Shown piece after piece: positions 53,129 through 63,224 of a stretch of DNA of 64,000 bases. The position numbers were made by a program, and so were the translations under genes. The DNA lies in assembly GCA_963824415.1 (NCBI GenBank), contig CAWGPM010000002.1, positions 186,001 through 250,000 of the forward strand, read 5' to 3'. This stretch comes from JABDQA01 sp963824415 (GTDB lineage Bacteria > Desulfobacterota > Desulfobulbia > Desulfobulbales > Desulfocapsaceae). The notes below the pieces were generated by a model that was not told the origin of the DNA, ran no database searches, and saw only the letters and a program-made list of their open reading frames with translations. Each line of letters begins with the position of its first letter. Positions within the stretch are counted from its first letter, which is position 1.

Positions 53129-54775
53129 ATGGCTGCAGATGAGTATAACGATGAAACTGAGCAGGGTTATGACTCCGAAGATGAACAGTACCTCTCCGAT
53201 GATGATTCTTCGATCTGGGATCTAACCGGGATCTACCACGCCGAAGAAGAATCTGCCCCCGCCTTGTTGCCGGAATCCGCTAGCGAAGAACGAAGAAAGC
53301 GCAACAGTGACCGCCGCAATGGTCCGTTCACCGATCGACGTAGGGGAGACCGGCGACGTCTGTCCCGCTCTTCACCCCTCGGCGGCAAACAATCTTCTGA
53401 TCCGATGAACATTTATCTCCGGGAAATGGGCAGTTTGACGCTCTTGAGCCACAAAGAAGAGTTGAAGCTTGCCCAGATGATGGAGGGGGGTAAGTTCCGG
53501 ATTCAGAACGCCGTGCTTTCCACCCAGCTGGCCATGCCGGTGCTCCAGGAGCTGATTACCGATGTTCTGGAGGGGCGTACGCCGGTGCAGCAGGTGCTCC
53601 ACGGTATCGGTGAAGACCAGCCGGCTCAGATCGAACGTGAAACAAAGTGGCTCAGCAGCTGTCTTGCCGAAGCTCTGGTGCTGGACAAACAGCGGACGCT
53701 GCTGCTGGGCGAGCTGGCCGCGGCCGGTAGTTCTGATCAGTACGAAGAGTTGCGCAGCCGGCTCATTGCGGTCGGTGGCGAAATCAGTATGCTGTTCGGT
53801 CGCCGGCTGATCTGCCAGGAGTGCATCAATTCGATTGCAACCGCCATCGAAGAGCTGTCGCGGCGATTCAGGCAGGTACTGGTTGAAATGATGCGGGATA
53901 AGAATCTTGCCATGGCTGCACCACACGATCCGCAGTTTCTCAGTGCGGTAGAGGCGCAGGTCAACCGGGAGTTCCTGCTGGAGGCGGGGCTCGATGGCGA
54001 GGCGCTGCAATATTTGTACGGCGAGATCGAAGCGGGGCGCGACATCACCCGTCACGCCAAGGAATCCCTGGTCCGGGCTAATCTGCGGCTGGTCATTTCG
54101 GTATCCAAGAAATTCGTCAACCGCGGTCTGCAGTTTTCGGATCTTATCCAGGAGGGTAATATCGGCCTGATGAAGGCCGTGGAGAAATTCGATTACCACC
54201 GGGGCTATAAATTCTCCACCTATGCGACCTGGTGGATCAGACAGGCGATCACCCGTGGAATCGCCGACCAGGGAAGAACCATCCGGCTCCCGGTTCACAT
54301 GATCGAGACGATTAATCGGTTGCTGCGGGTGTCCAAAGAATTTCTGGTGGAGGAGCACCGGGAGCCATCGCCCGAAGAGATGGCCAGTCAGCTCGGCACC
54401 GAAGTGAGCAAGGTCAAGAGCGCACTCAAAATTGCCAAGGACGCAATTTCGCTCGACACGCCGATCGGTGATGACGGCGAAACCTTTCTGGGCGATTTTA
54501 TCGAAGATCAGGACCGGCCCGGCCCCCATGACGTATCGATAACCGCCAGCCTGAGTGAGTGCCTGAACCAGGTTATGTCCACCCTGACCCCTCGGGAGGC
54601 GAAAGTGCTGAAAATGCGCTACGGTATTGATGTGGACTACGACCACACCCTGGAAGAGGTCGGCAGATGCTTTGCGGTGACCCGGGAGCGGATCCGGCAG
54701 ATCGAGGCCCAGGCCATTCAGAAATTGAAGCATCCTTCACGAATCGAGGAACTCCGGGTATTCATGACGGATTGA
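53129..54775 (+). CDS. rpoD: Primary sigma factor RpoD with unusual N terminus
   Basis: A 548-residue primary (group 1-like) sigma-70. Region 1.2 starts at about residue 91 (DPMNIYLREMGSLTLLSHKE), a non-conserved insertion spans about 120-300, then regions 2.1-2.4 (LQFSDLIQEGNIGLMKAVEK and FSTYATWWIRQAI), region 3 and region 4.2 (TLEEVGRCFAVTRERIRQIE). Region 1.1, normally about 80 residues, is not recognisable: residues 1-50 are highly acidic and 54-77 are arginine-rich with DRRRGDRR. The region 4 helix keeps VTRERIRQIE. GGGGGA before the ATG is the ribosome site. It follows dnaG, as in many bacteria. Confidence 0.95.
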   Translation: MAADEYNDETEQGYDSEDEQYLSDDDSSIWDLTGIYHAEEESAPALLPESASEERRKRNSDRRNGPFTDRRRGDRRRLSRSSPLGGKQSSDPMNIYLREMGSLTLLSHKEELKLAQMMEGGKFRIQNAVLSTQLAMPVLQELITDVLEGRTPVQQVLHGIGEDQPAQIERETKWLSSCLAEALVLDKQRTLLLGELAAAGSSDQYEELRSRLIAVGGEISMLFGRRLICQECINSIATAIEELSRRFRQVLVEMMRDKNLAMAAPHDPQFLSAVEAQVNREFLLEAGLDGEALQYLYGEIEAGRDITRHAKESLVRANLRLVISVSKKFVNRGLQFSDLIQEGNIGLMKAVEKFDYHRGYKFSTYATWWIRQAITRGIADQGRTIRLPVHMIETINRLLRVSKEFLVEEHREPSPEEMASQLGTEVSKVKSALKIAKDAISLDTPIGDDGETFLGDFIEDQDRPGPHDVSITASLSECLNQVMSTLTPREAKVLKMRYGIDVDYDHTLEEVGRCFAVTRERIRQIEAQAIQKLKHPSRIEELRVFMTD

Positions 54776-54851
54776 GCAGGGCCAATCAGCTCTGAGGGGC
54801 CGACCGGCTCCTTCTTCTGCAAACGACCAGCGCTCCATAGACATAATGTTT

Positions 54852-54992
54852 GAGCCACTTGCAAAACGTCCTTTTCGCCCAAACTCTGCGTTATGCTCAA
54901 AATTTTATCCTCGGAATATTAAGTATATGCCTGCGTTAAAATTTTTCTCATGCCTTGATTTTGGGCGAAAACCCTCATTTTGCAAAAGGCTC
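54852..54992. repeat. Dispersed palindromic repeat, copy B
   Basis: A 141-bp element between rpoD and dprA, matching copy A at 28598-28734. Ends are inverted: GAGCC-ACTTGCAAAA on the left and TTTTGCAAAAGGCTC on the right, with inner TTTTCGCCCAAA and TTTGGGCGAAAA arms, then the conserved core with CCTCGGAATATT. It fills half of a 280-bp gap and encodes nothing. Confidence 0.85.
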
Positions 54993-55055
54993 GTTTGACA
55001 GTTAATATCGGGCAGGACGGGCGGGTGTCAACCTCTTCTACGATTCTCTGAGACG

Positions 55056-56189
55056 ATGACCATCGAGGCAACCAGAGAATGGCTCGCCTTGAGCCTCGTT
55101 CGAGGCATCGGACCGGCTCGGCTGAAGCAGTTGCTGCGTCGCTTCGACTCACCCACTGGAGTGCTGCAGGCCCCTGCCGCCGAGCTTGACAAGTGCCGGT
55201 TTCTGTCCGAGCAGCAGATACGTACGATTGGGCAGGCCGATACCTTGCGGCGGGCCGCGGACATCGAGCTGGACAAGCTTGCCCGGTTGGGCGGCCAGGT
55301 ACTGACACTAGCCGATAAGGCCTATCCCGCTCTGCTGCGCCAGACCGCCCAGCCGCCGCCGGTGCTGTTCGTGCGCGGCAGGACAGAGCTGCTCTGCAGC
55401 CCGAGCGTGGCAATCGTCGGTTCAAGAGCGGCCACCAGTTATGGCCGCAGGGTTTCTTTCCACTTGGCCCGCGAGCTGGCGAACCACTCGGTCTGTGTGG
55501 TTTCGGGCCTGGCGCTGGGCATCGATGCAGAGGCCCATGCGGGGTGTCTGGCTGGTGGCGGCGACACGATCGGCGTACTCGGCTGCGGGCTCGATGTTGT
55601 CTACCCTGGCAGAAATCGCAGTTTGTATGCGGCCATCGCCGAGCGTGGTCTGCTGGTCAGCGAGTACCCGCTGGGAACCAGACCGGAACCGTTCAGATTT
55701 CCAGCCCGCAACCGTATTATCGCCGGTCTCAGCAGCGGCGTGGTGGTGGTGGAGGCCTCCCGGAAATCCGGTTCGCTGATCACCGTGCAGTACGGTCTCG
55801 AAGAAGGGCGGGAGGTTTTTTGCGTCCCCGGGCAGATCGACTCGGTAAAGAGCTCGGGTACCCACTGGTTGCTGCAACAGGGCGCTTCGCTTATAGTTTG
55901 TGCAGATGACATTGTCGAGCAGCTTTCATTGCAGCAGTCCGAAACAGCAAATGCGGCAGAAAGAGCAGACATATCGGCACCTTCATCGGGCGCTGCCGCT
56001 GGGCTCGATCGGGAGGCGGCTACGCTGTTGTCGATCATCGAATCGTATCCTCAGACCCGCACCGAACTGCTGCAGCGTTCGGCTCTTTCGACCGCCCGTC
56101 TCAGCGAACTGCTACTGGTTCTGGAACTCGACGGGCTGGTGGAAATACTGCCCGGCGATCAAATCAGGAAAAGGAGCAGTTTTGAGTAG
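55056..56189 (+). CDS. dprA: DNA processing protein DprA/Smf
   Basis: A 377-residue DprA, which loads RecA onto incoming single-stranded DNA during transformation and is conserved even in species not known to be competent. An N-terminal helix-hairpin region (LSLVRGIGPARLKQLLRRFD) precedes the Rossmann-like domain with VAIVGSRAATSYGRRV, VVSGLALGIDAEAHAG, GVLGCGLDVVYPGRN and FPARNRIIAGLSSGVVVVEA, then a winged-helix tail (about 320-377). comF elsewhere in the window is another competence-type gene. No strong ribosome site is visible before the ATG. Confidence 0.95.
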   Translation: MTIEATREWLALSLVRGIGPARLKQLLRRFDSPTGVLQAPAAELDKCRFLSEQQIRTIGQADTLRRAADIELDKLARLGGQVLTLADKAYPALLRQTAQPPPVLFVRGRTELLCSPSVAIVGSRAATSYGRRVSFHLARELANHSVCVVSGLALGIDAEAHAGCLAGGGDTIGVLGCGLDVVYPGRNRSLYAAIAERGLLVSEYPLGTRPEPFRFPARNRIIAGLSSGVVVVEASRKSGSLITVQYGLEEGREVFCVPGQIDSVKSSGTHWLLQQGASLIVCADDIVEQLSLQQSETANAAERADISAPSSGAAAGLDREAATLLSIIESYPQTRTELLQRSALSTARLSELLLVLELDGLVEILPGDQIRKRSSFE

Positions 56190-56291
56190 GGCGCTGATCC
56201 TGGGCAGGGCAGCCCGCTAGGACAGAACCGGCACCTGTCGATTTTTTCGCCGGCGCCACCATTTCTAAATACTCAACCTCAGAGAATACCC

Positions 56292-56999
56292 ATGAACAGT
56301 GAAATTCTGATTGCCCCGTCGATTCTCTCGGCCGATTTTTCAAGATTGGGCGAGGAAATTATGGCCGTTGATCAGGCCGGGGCAGATGTTATCCATGTCG
56401 ATGTAATGGACGGCCATTTCGTTCCCAATATCACCATCGGTCCACTGGTGGTACGGGCCGCCCGGCGGGTGACCGGCAAGCCGCTTGATGTGCATCTGAT
56501 GATTTCAGACGCGGATTCCTATATCGAGGACTTCGCCGAGGCGGGAGCCGACTGGATCACCGTGCATGTCGAGGCCTGCGTGCATCTGCAGCGGACCCTC
56601 GCCAGAATCAGGGAACTGGGCTGCAAGGCCGGTGCGGTGCTTAATCCTGCCACCCCGCTCAACACGCTGGAATATGTGTTAACCGACCTTGACCTGGTGC
56701 TGCTGATGGCGGTCAACCCCGGTTTTGGCGGACAACGCTTTATCGAATCGACCACAGACAAGATCAGCCGGCTCAGGGATATGATTGACCGGCGAGGCCT
56801 CGAGGTCGGTATCGAGGTGGACGGCGGCATCAATTCGCAAACGGTGGAGCGGGTTGCCCGGGCCGGGGCCAATATCTTTGTGGCAGGCTCTGCTGTGTAC
56901 CAGAGCGACTCATATGAACAGGTAATCGGCGAACTGCGCGACGGGGCGGAGCAGGGTAGAACGGTGCAGACCCTGATGAACCCCGGTCGTGAAGACTGA
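56292..56999 (+). CDS. rpe: Ribulose-phosphate 3-epimerase
   Basis: A 235-residue TIM-barrel enzyme interconverting ribulose 5-phosphate and xylulose 5-phosphate. Catalytic and metal residues lie in APSILSADFSRLGEE, VIHVDVMDGHFVPNITIGP, VHLMISD and EVDGGINSQTVERVARAGAN. LMAVNPGFGGQRFIE binds the phosphate. Length is normal. pgi follows after 28 bp, forming a small sugar-phosphate pair that links the pentose and hexose phosphate pools. Identification is firm. Confidence 0.95.
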   Translation: MNSEILIAPSILSADFSRLGEEIMAVDQAGADVIHVDVMDGHFVPNITIGPLVVRAARRVTGKPLDVHLMISDADSYIEDFAEAGADWITVHVEACVHLQRTLARIRELGCKAGAVLNPATPLNTLEYVLTDLDLVLLMAVNPGFGGQRFIESTTDKISRLRDMIDRRGLEVGIEVDGGINSQTVERVARAGANIFVAGSAVYQSDSYEQVIGELRDGAEQGRTVQTLMNPGRED

Positions 57000-57027
57000 C
57001 GTGTTATCAGACATTTATGGTTGAACC

Positions 57028-58596
57028 ATGCAAACTGACGTAACAAAAAGTGAGTCCTGGAAAAGACTGGCGAATCTGGCTGAAGCGCAATTTGATCTGA
57101 GTGCGGAGCAGGCCCTGGCTGGCTCCGGCAGGGTGCAGCAGATGATCTGCCGGGCGGCCGGATTGCGCCTGCTCTATGCAACCCAGCGGCTGGACCAACA
57201 GGTGCTTGCGGCGTTTCAGACGTTTGCCGACGAACATGAACTGGTCGCCCGCTTTCAGGCCATGCGGCGGGGCGCGGTGCTCAACCGGATCATCGGCTGG
57301 GAGAGTGAAAACCGTCAGGTCCTGCACACCTCCAGCCGGGATCTGTTCAGCGCTGCTCCCAGAGAAGCGCATTCTGCTGCTCAGGCCAGACAGGAGCTGG
57401 AAAAACTTGCACGATTTCTCGATGAAGTGCAGGAGCAGGGTCGCTTCACCACGATGATCAATGTGGGAATCGGGGGCTCAGATCTCGGGCCACGCGCCGT
57501 CTACGAAGCGCTCAAAGCCTATAATATCAAAGGGCGGAGGGTACATTTTCTGGCCAATGTCGATCCCGATGATGCGGCCGCGGTGCTCGATTCGGTGGAT
57601 CCGAAGCACACCCTGGTGGTGGTTGTCTCCAAGAGCGGTTCAACCCTGGAGACCCAGACCAACGAAGCACTGGTCAGGGCCCGTTTCGTGGCGGCCAACC
57701 TGGACCCCAGACAACATTTTATCGCGGTGACCGGCACAGGCAGCCCGATGGATGATCCGGGACGCTATCTGCGTTCTTTTTACATGTATGATTATATCGG
57801 CGGGCGCTACAGCGTGACTTCCATGGTCGGCTGCGTGACGCTGGGCTTTGCGCTGGGAATGGAGCAGCTCAAAGCGTTTCTGGGCGGCGCTCATGAGATG
57901 GACGAGGCCTGCGAGGAGCCGCTGGTCACCAAAAACATGGGACTACTGCTGGCCCTTCTGGGTATCTGGAACCACAATTTTCTGGGCTATCCAACCCTTG
58001 CGGTACTGCCTTATAGCCAGGCCCTGCATCGGTTCGCCGCCCATCTGCAGCAGTGTGACATGGAAAGCAACGGCAAGTCGATAACCATCGACGGCTCACC
58101 GGTGGGCAGCAAAACCGGCCCCATCGTCTGGGGCGAGCCCGGCACTAATGGCCAGCACGCGTTCTATCAGCTGCTGCACCAGGGCACCGAAACGGTGCCG
58201 GTTGAATTCATCGGCTTTCTAAACAGCCAGTATGGCCGTGATATCGTTGTCAACGGGACCACCTCACAGCAGAAGCTGCTGGCCAACCTGCTGGCCCAGT
58301 CCGTGGCGCTGGCCACCGGGAGGGATCACCAGAACCCGAATAAATGCTTTGCCGGCAACCGGCCAAGCTTAATTATCCTCGGGCAGCGCCTTGATCCGCA
58401 GACCATGGGCAATCTTTTGGCCCTGTATGAGGCGAAAATTGTCTTCCAGGGGTTCGCCTGGAATATCAACTCGTTCGATCAGGAGGGAGTCGAGCTCGGC
58501 AAGGTCCTGGCCAAGCGCTTTCTGGAACTCATGGTCGACCCGGAAAAACGCGGTTTATCAATTGAGGAGCAACTGCTCGGGGCGCTTGAAAAATAA
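57028..58596 (+). CDS. pgi: Glucose-6-phosphate isomerase
   Basis: A 522-residue PGI interconverting glucose 6-phosphate and fructose 6-phosphate. Signatures: NVGIGGSDLGPRAVYEAL, VVSKSGSTLETQTNEAL, the ring-opening/isomerase region YIGGRYSVTSMVG, CDMESNGKSI, GEPGTNGQHAFYQLLHQGT and the C-terminal QEGVELGKVLAKR. Length and domain order match the bacterial family. It follows rpe closely; a 293-bp gap then leads to dsrA with its own promoter, so the dsr genes are transcribed separately. Confidence 0.96.
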   Translation: MQTDVTKSESWKRLANLAEAQFDLSAEQALAGSGRVQQMICRAAGLRLLYATQRLDQQVLAAFQTFADEHELVARFQAMRRGAVLNRIIGWESENRQVLHTSSRDLFSAAPREAHSAAQARQELEKLARFLDEVQEQGRFTTMINVGIGGSDLGPRAVYEALKAYNIKGRRVHFLANVDPDDAAAVLDSVDPKHTLVVVVSKSGSTLETQTNEALVRARFVAANLDPRQHFIAVTGTGSPMDDPGRYLRSFYMYDYIGGRYSVTSMVGCVTLGFALGMEQLKAFLGGAHEMDEACEEPLVTKNMGLLLALLGIWNHNFLGYPTLAVLPYSQALHRFAAHLQQCDMESNGKSITIDGSPVGSKTGPIVWGEPGTNGQHAFYQLLHQGTETVPVEFIGFLNSQYGRDIVVNGTTSQQKLLANLLAQSVALATGRDHQNPNKCFAGNRPSLIILGQRLDPQTMGNLLALYEAKIVFQGFAWNINSFDQEGVELGKVLAKRFLELMVDPEKRGLSIEEQLLGALEK

Positions 58597-58664
58597 AGGC
58601 TAAACACTTATGTGCAGGGGTGAATCGCTGTTCATTTTTCAGGCGGAAAATCGATGGATTTTTG

Positions 58665-58693
58665 TTGACAAAAAAACCCGGGGGTTATATCCT
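58665..58693 (+). promoter_or_regulatory. Candidate promoter of dsrABD
   Basis: A perfect TTGACA (58665-58670), a 17-bp spacer and TATCCT (58688-58693) predict a start near 58700 and a leader of about 190 bases before dsrA. The spacer contains the inverted repeat AACCCGGGGGTT. The rest of the 58597-58889 gap shows no gene or clear terminator of pgi. Confidence 0.55.
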
Positions 58694-58889
58694 CAGCTGC
58701 TACATAATTACTTGTCGGTTCAGTGTATTGTGCTTTCGTTGTGCAAGATATGCCGAATGAAAGTGTAACAGAAGGGCGTAAACGAGCCCGGATCAGGGTG
58801 TCTCGCTTTTTTGTTGAAAATACGTGATCTGTATATAAGGAAATTCTGGATAGGGTAGAAGTACTAACTGCAATTCAAAGGAGGAAATC

Positions 58890-60170
58890 ATGGCAAAACA
58901 TGAGACACCCTTGTTAGACCAGCTGGAGAGTGGCCCCTGGCCAAGCTTCGTGACCGACCTGAAGAAACAGGCCGAGACCAAGCCGGATGTTTATGACATT
59001 CTTGGACAGCTTGAACTGTCTTACAAGGACCGGATCACCCACTGGAAACACGGCGGTATCGTTGGTGTTTTCGGCTACGGCGGCGGCATCGTCGGCCGTT
59101 ATTCTGATGTCCCGGAGCGGTTCCCGGGCGTTGAGCATTTTCATACCATACGTGTTGCTCAGCCGGCATCAAAATACTATTCGACTGAAAACCTGCGCAA
59201 GCTCATGGATCTATGGGAAAAGCATGGTTCTGCCGTGACTAACTTCCACGGCTCCACCGGGGACATCATTCTGCTTGGTACCAGGACCGAGAACCTCGAA
59301 CCGTTCTTCTGGGATCTGACCCACGATATGGGCCAGGATCTGGGCGGATCAGGCTCCAACCTGCGTACCCCGGCCTGCTGTCTGGGCCAGTCCCGCTGCG
59401 AATGGGCCTGCTACGACACCCAGGAGGCCTGTTATAGCCTGACTCTGCACTATCAGGATGAGATCCATCGCCCGGCCTTTCCATACAAATTTAAATTCAA
59501 ATTCTCCGGCTGCCCGAACGACTGTGTCGCCGCCATCGCCCGTTCCGATATATCCGTTATCGGCACCTGGCGTGACCAGATCCGCATTGACCAGGCTGCC
59601 GTCAAGGAATATGTGGCCGGCAACTACCCGGCCAACGGCGGCTCGCACAGCGGCCGTGACTGGGGTCCGTTCGACATTAAAAAAGAAGTTATCGACCTGT
59701 GCCCCACCGAGTGTATGTGGATGGAAGGCGATGAACTGAAAATCGACGATGCGGAATGCACCCGCTGTATGCACTGCATCAACGTCATGCCTCGAGCGCT
59801 GCGTCCGGGTGCTGATCAGGGAGCTACGATTCTGGTTGGCGCCAAGGCCCCGATCCTTGAAGGTGCTCAGATGTCCACCCTGATGGTTCCGTTCATGAAG
59901 ATCAGCAAAGACAACGATTATGAGGAGCTGATTGATTTTATCGAGGGCGTCTGGGACTGGTGGATGGAAGTCGGCAAGAACCGTGAGCGTGTCGGTGAGA
60001 GCATCCAGCGTGTTGGTCTGCCCACCTTTATCAAGGTCATGGGCCTGGATCCGATTCCACAGATGATCAGGATGCCGCGTGAGAATCCTTATGTCTTCTG
60101 GGCCGAGGAAGAGGTTGAAGGCGGTTTTGAGCGCGATATCGACGAGTTCCGTGCGAAACACGCTGCCTAG
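58890..60170 (+). CDS. dsrA: Dissimilatory sulfite reductase alpha subunit
   Basis: A 426-residue DsrA. With DsrB it forms the cytoplasmic alpha2beta2 sirohaem enzyme that reduces sulfite in sulfate respiration (product carried by DsrC). Sirohaem/[4Fe-4S] cysteines are C164-x5-C170 (CLGQSRC) and C208-x3-C212 (CPNDC). An inserted ferredoxin domain has CPTEC (271-275) and C290-TRC-MHC296. HRPAFPYKFKFKFSGCPND and GGSHSGRDWG are typical DsrA blocks. A strong AAGGAGG site precedes the ATG. Synteny with dsrB and dsrD and the sequence indicate the reductive bacterial type. Codon choice looks biased toward high expression. Confidence 0.98.
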   Translation: MAKHETPLLDQLESGPWPSFVTDLKKQAETKPDVYDILGQLELSYKDRITHWKHGGIVGVFGYGGGIVGRYSDVPERFPGVEHFHTIRVAQPASKYYSTENLRKLMDLWEKHGSAVTNFHGSTGDIILLGTRTENLEPFFWDLTHDMGQDLGGSGSNLRTPACCLGQSRCEWACYDTQEACYSLTLHYQDEIHRPAFPYKFKFKFSGCPNDCVAAIARSDISVIGTWRDQIRIDQAAVKEYVAGNYPANGGSHSGRDWGPFDIKKEVIDLCPTECMWMEGDELKIDDAECTRCMHCINVMPRALRPGADQGATILVGAKAPILEGAQMSTLMVPFMKISKDNDYEELIDFIEGVWDWWMEVGKNRERVGESIQRVGLPTFIKVMGLDPIPQMIRMPRENPYVFWAEEEVEGGFERDIDEFRAKHAA

Positions 60171-60215
60171 GTGGATTAAAATTAGATCAACACAATTATA
60201 ATAGGGAGAATTAAC

Positions 60216-61343
60216 ATGGGATATAATCCGGACAAACCGATGGAAGGCCGCATTACCGATCTTGGTCCACCACACTATGAGCAGTTTATGCCGGAAGTTA
60301 TTAAAGCAAACAAAGGCAAATGGCTCTGGCATGAAATCCTGCAGCCCGGCGTGCTGATGCATAAATCGGAAACAGGAGATGAGGTCTACACCATCCGCGC
60401 AGGTTCGGCCCGTCTGGTCACTTGTCAGTTCATCCGCGAAGTCTGTGATATCGCCGATGCCCACTGCGACGGTCGTCTGCGTTTCACGACCAGAAACAAT
60501 ATCGAGTTCATGGTCGATTCCAAGGACAAGGTACAGCCCTTGCTCGATGATCTGGCCAGCCGCGGCAACCGCTTTCCGGTAGGCGGAACCGGAGCCGGCA
60601 TCACCAATATCGTTCACACCCAGGGCTGGATCCACTGCCACACCCCGGCCACTGACGCATCAGGCCCGGTTAAAGCGGTTATGGACGATCTTTTCGAATA
60701 CTTCACTTCGATGACCCTGCCGGCCCAGGTACGTATTGCCCTGGCCTGCTGTCTGAACATGTGCGGTGCCGTTCATGCTTCTGACATTGCTATTCTTGGT
60801 ATTCACCGCAAGCCGCCGATGATCGATCACAAGCGTATTACCGGTGTCTGCGAACTGCCACTGGCTATTGCTTCATGTCCGCTGGGCGCGGTCAAGCCGG
60901 CTAAAGCCGAAATTGATGGCAAGGAGATCAAAACAGTTAAGGTCACCGTAGAGCGCTGTATGTTCTGCGGCAACTGCTACACCATGTGTCCGTCCATGCC
61001 GCTGGCCGATCCGGAAGGTGACGGTATTGCGATTCTGGTCGGCGGTAAGATTTCCAACACCCGGTCAGCGCCAAAATTTTCCAAACTGGTCATTCCGTTT
61101 CTACCCAATACGCCTCCACGCTGGCCGGAGACCGTTCAGGCAATTAGAAAAATCGTTGAAGCCTATGCCAAAGACGCCCGGAAATACGAGCGTGTTGGCG
61201 AGTGGGCTGAAAGGATTAGCTGGGAACGCTTCTTCGAGAAGTGTGATATCCCATTTACAGAGAAGAGCATCGATGATTATCGCCTGGCATATGATACCTG
61301 GCGCACAACCACTCAGTTCAAGTTCACCAGCCATATCAAATAA
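60216..61343 (+). CDS. dsrB: Dissimilatory sulfite reductase beta subunit
   Basis: A 375-residue DsrB, the subunit that carries the catalytically active sirohaem. RFTTRNNIEFMV (90-100) and the cluster cysteines in ACCLNMCGAVHASDIAI (C178, C179, C183, with C141 in GWIHCHTP) bind sirohaem and [4Fe-4S]. The ferredoxin domain shows CMFCGNCYTMCPS (C248, C251, C254, C258). GIHRKPPMIDH is a further family block. It follows dsrA after 45 bp with ribosome site GGGAG. A hairpin then separates it from dsrD. Confidence 0.98.
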   Translation: MGYNPDKPMEGRITDLGPPHYEQFMPEVIKANKGKWLWHEILQPGVLMHKSETGDEVYTIRAGSARLVTCQFIREVCDIADAHCDGRLRFTTRNNIEFMVDSKDKVQPLLDDLASRGNRFPVGGTGAGITNIVHTQGWIHCHTPATDASGPVKAVMDDLFEYFTSMTLPAQVRIALACCLNMCGAVHASDIAILGIHRKPPMIDHKRITGVCELPLAIASCPLGAVKPAKAEIDGKEIKTVKVTVERCMFCGNCYTMCPSMPLADPEGDGIAILVGGKISNTRSAPKFSKLVIPFLPNTPPRWPETVQAIRKIVEAYAKDARKYERVGEWAERISWERFFEKCDIPFTEKSIDDYRLAYDTWRTTTQFKFTSHIK

Positions 61344-61367
61344 TTGACTGGTTTTCTGCTGACTAGG

Positions 61368-61395
61368 AGCCCACTTCGCTCAGGCGGGGTGGGCT
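61368..61395 (+). promoter_or_regulatory. Hairpin between dsrB and dsrD
   Basis: AGCCCAC (61368-61374) pairs with GTGGGCT (61389-61395) around a 14-base loop, followed by TTTGATGCCCTTTT. This could be a weak attenuating terminator or an mRNA-processing/stability hairpin giving unequal dsrAB and dsrD levels. Confidence 0.5.
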
Positions 61396-61434
61396 TTGAT
61401 GCCCTTTTGGTCACATTAAAAAAGGAGAAAGAAA

Positions 61435-61665
61435 ATGCCTCTGAGTGATGAAGAACTAAAAGATGCGATCTGTAAGAAGGCTGCGACATCACCGAAGCCG
61501 CAGCTCTATGTCAAGGATTTCTACAAATGCGATCCCGACGCCAAGCCCCGGCAAATCAAAAACATTGCCAACCTGCTTGTTCGTGAAGGTCGTCTGATGT
61601 TCTGGTCCTCGGGTTCCACCACCATGTACGCAGATCCTTCGCGTATCCAGAACGAGGAGAAATAG
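61435..61665 (+). CDS. dsrD: DsrD, activator of dissimilatory sulfite reductase
   Basis: A 76-residue winged-helix protein. The helix-rich N-terminal half (DEELKDAICKKAATSP, KPQLYVKDFYKC) is followed by the recognition-like helix (KPRQIKNIANLLVREG) and wing strands (RLMFWSSGSTTMYADPSR). DsrD is found with reductive-type DsrAB and has been shown to stimulate sulfite reduction by DsrAB. Its presence argues for a sulfite-reducing or disproportionating lifestyle rather than sulfur oxidation. AAAAAAGGAG gives a strong ribosome site. A strong terminator follows. Confidence 0.96.
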   Translation: MPLSDEELKDAICKKAATSPKPQLYVKDFYKCDPDAKPRQIKNIANLLVREGRLMFWSSGSTTMYADPSRIQNEEK

Positions 61666-61706
61666 GGCGGGTAGTTTTTCGACTGCTGTTCTAAGAACCC
61701 GTTCAA

Positions 61707-61747
61707 GGCGCGCCGCTCTCGATTGATAGAGTGGTGCGCCTTTTTTT
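61707..61747 (+). terminator. Rho-independent terminator of dsrABD
   Basis: GGCGCGCCGCTCT (61707-61719) pairs with AGAGTGGTGCGCC (61728-61740), 13 pairs with two G-T wobbles and an 8-base loop, followed by seven T residues (61741-61747). Confidence 0.93.
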
Positions 61748-61748
61748 G

Positions 61749-61767
61749 TGCCCCCCTGCAGGGGGCA
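61749..61767. repeat. Short GC inverted repeat between two terminators
   Basis: TGCCCCC and GGGGGCA pair around CTGCA, just after the dsr terminator. It lacks a T-tract and may reinforce separation of convergent transcription from dsrD and ahcY. Confidence 0.35.
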
Positions 61768-61821
61768 AATCACAGATCTGGGCCAGGCCCTGAAGGCAGC
61801 CTGACTGCAAGGTATTGCAGA

Positions 61822-61855
61822 TAAAAAAAAGGCGTGCCCGTTGAAACCGGCACGC
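61822..61855 (-). terminator. Rho-independent terminator of ahcY
   Basis: On the minus strand GCGTGCCGGTT pairs with AACGGGCACGC (one mismatch) and is followed by a run of T (complement of A at 61822-61829). It lies 27 bp past the ahcY stop. Confidence 0.9.
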
Positions 61856-61882
61856 TCTCTGCGGCTTTGCTGCCTGGTGCAA

Positions 61883-63178
<1,296 letters not shown>

Positions 63179-63224
63179 ATTGTACATCCTTAACTCGTTA
63201 TAATGGGTGTCGTTGATAAAAAAA

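Noticed and set aside
53372..54733. Long (453-codon) open frame antisense to rpoD
   Set aside because: Shadow of rpoD caused by GC-biased codons; no recognisable domain.
63179..63224. SAH or SAM riboswitch before ahcY
   Set aside because: The metK-ahcY gap is only 46 bp, too short for these structures; any leader would lie upstream of metK outside the window.
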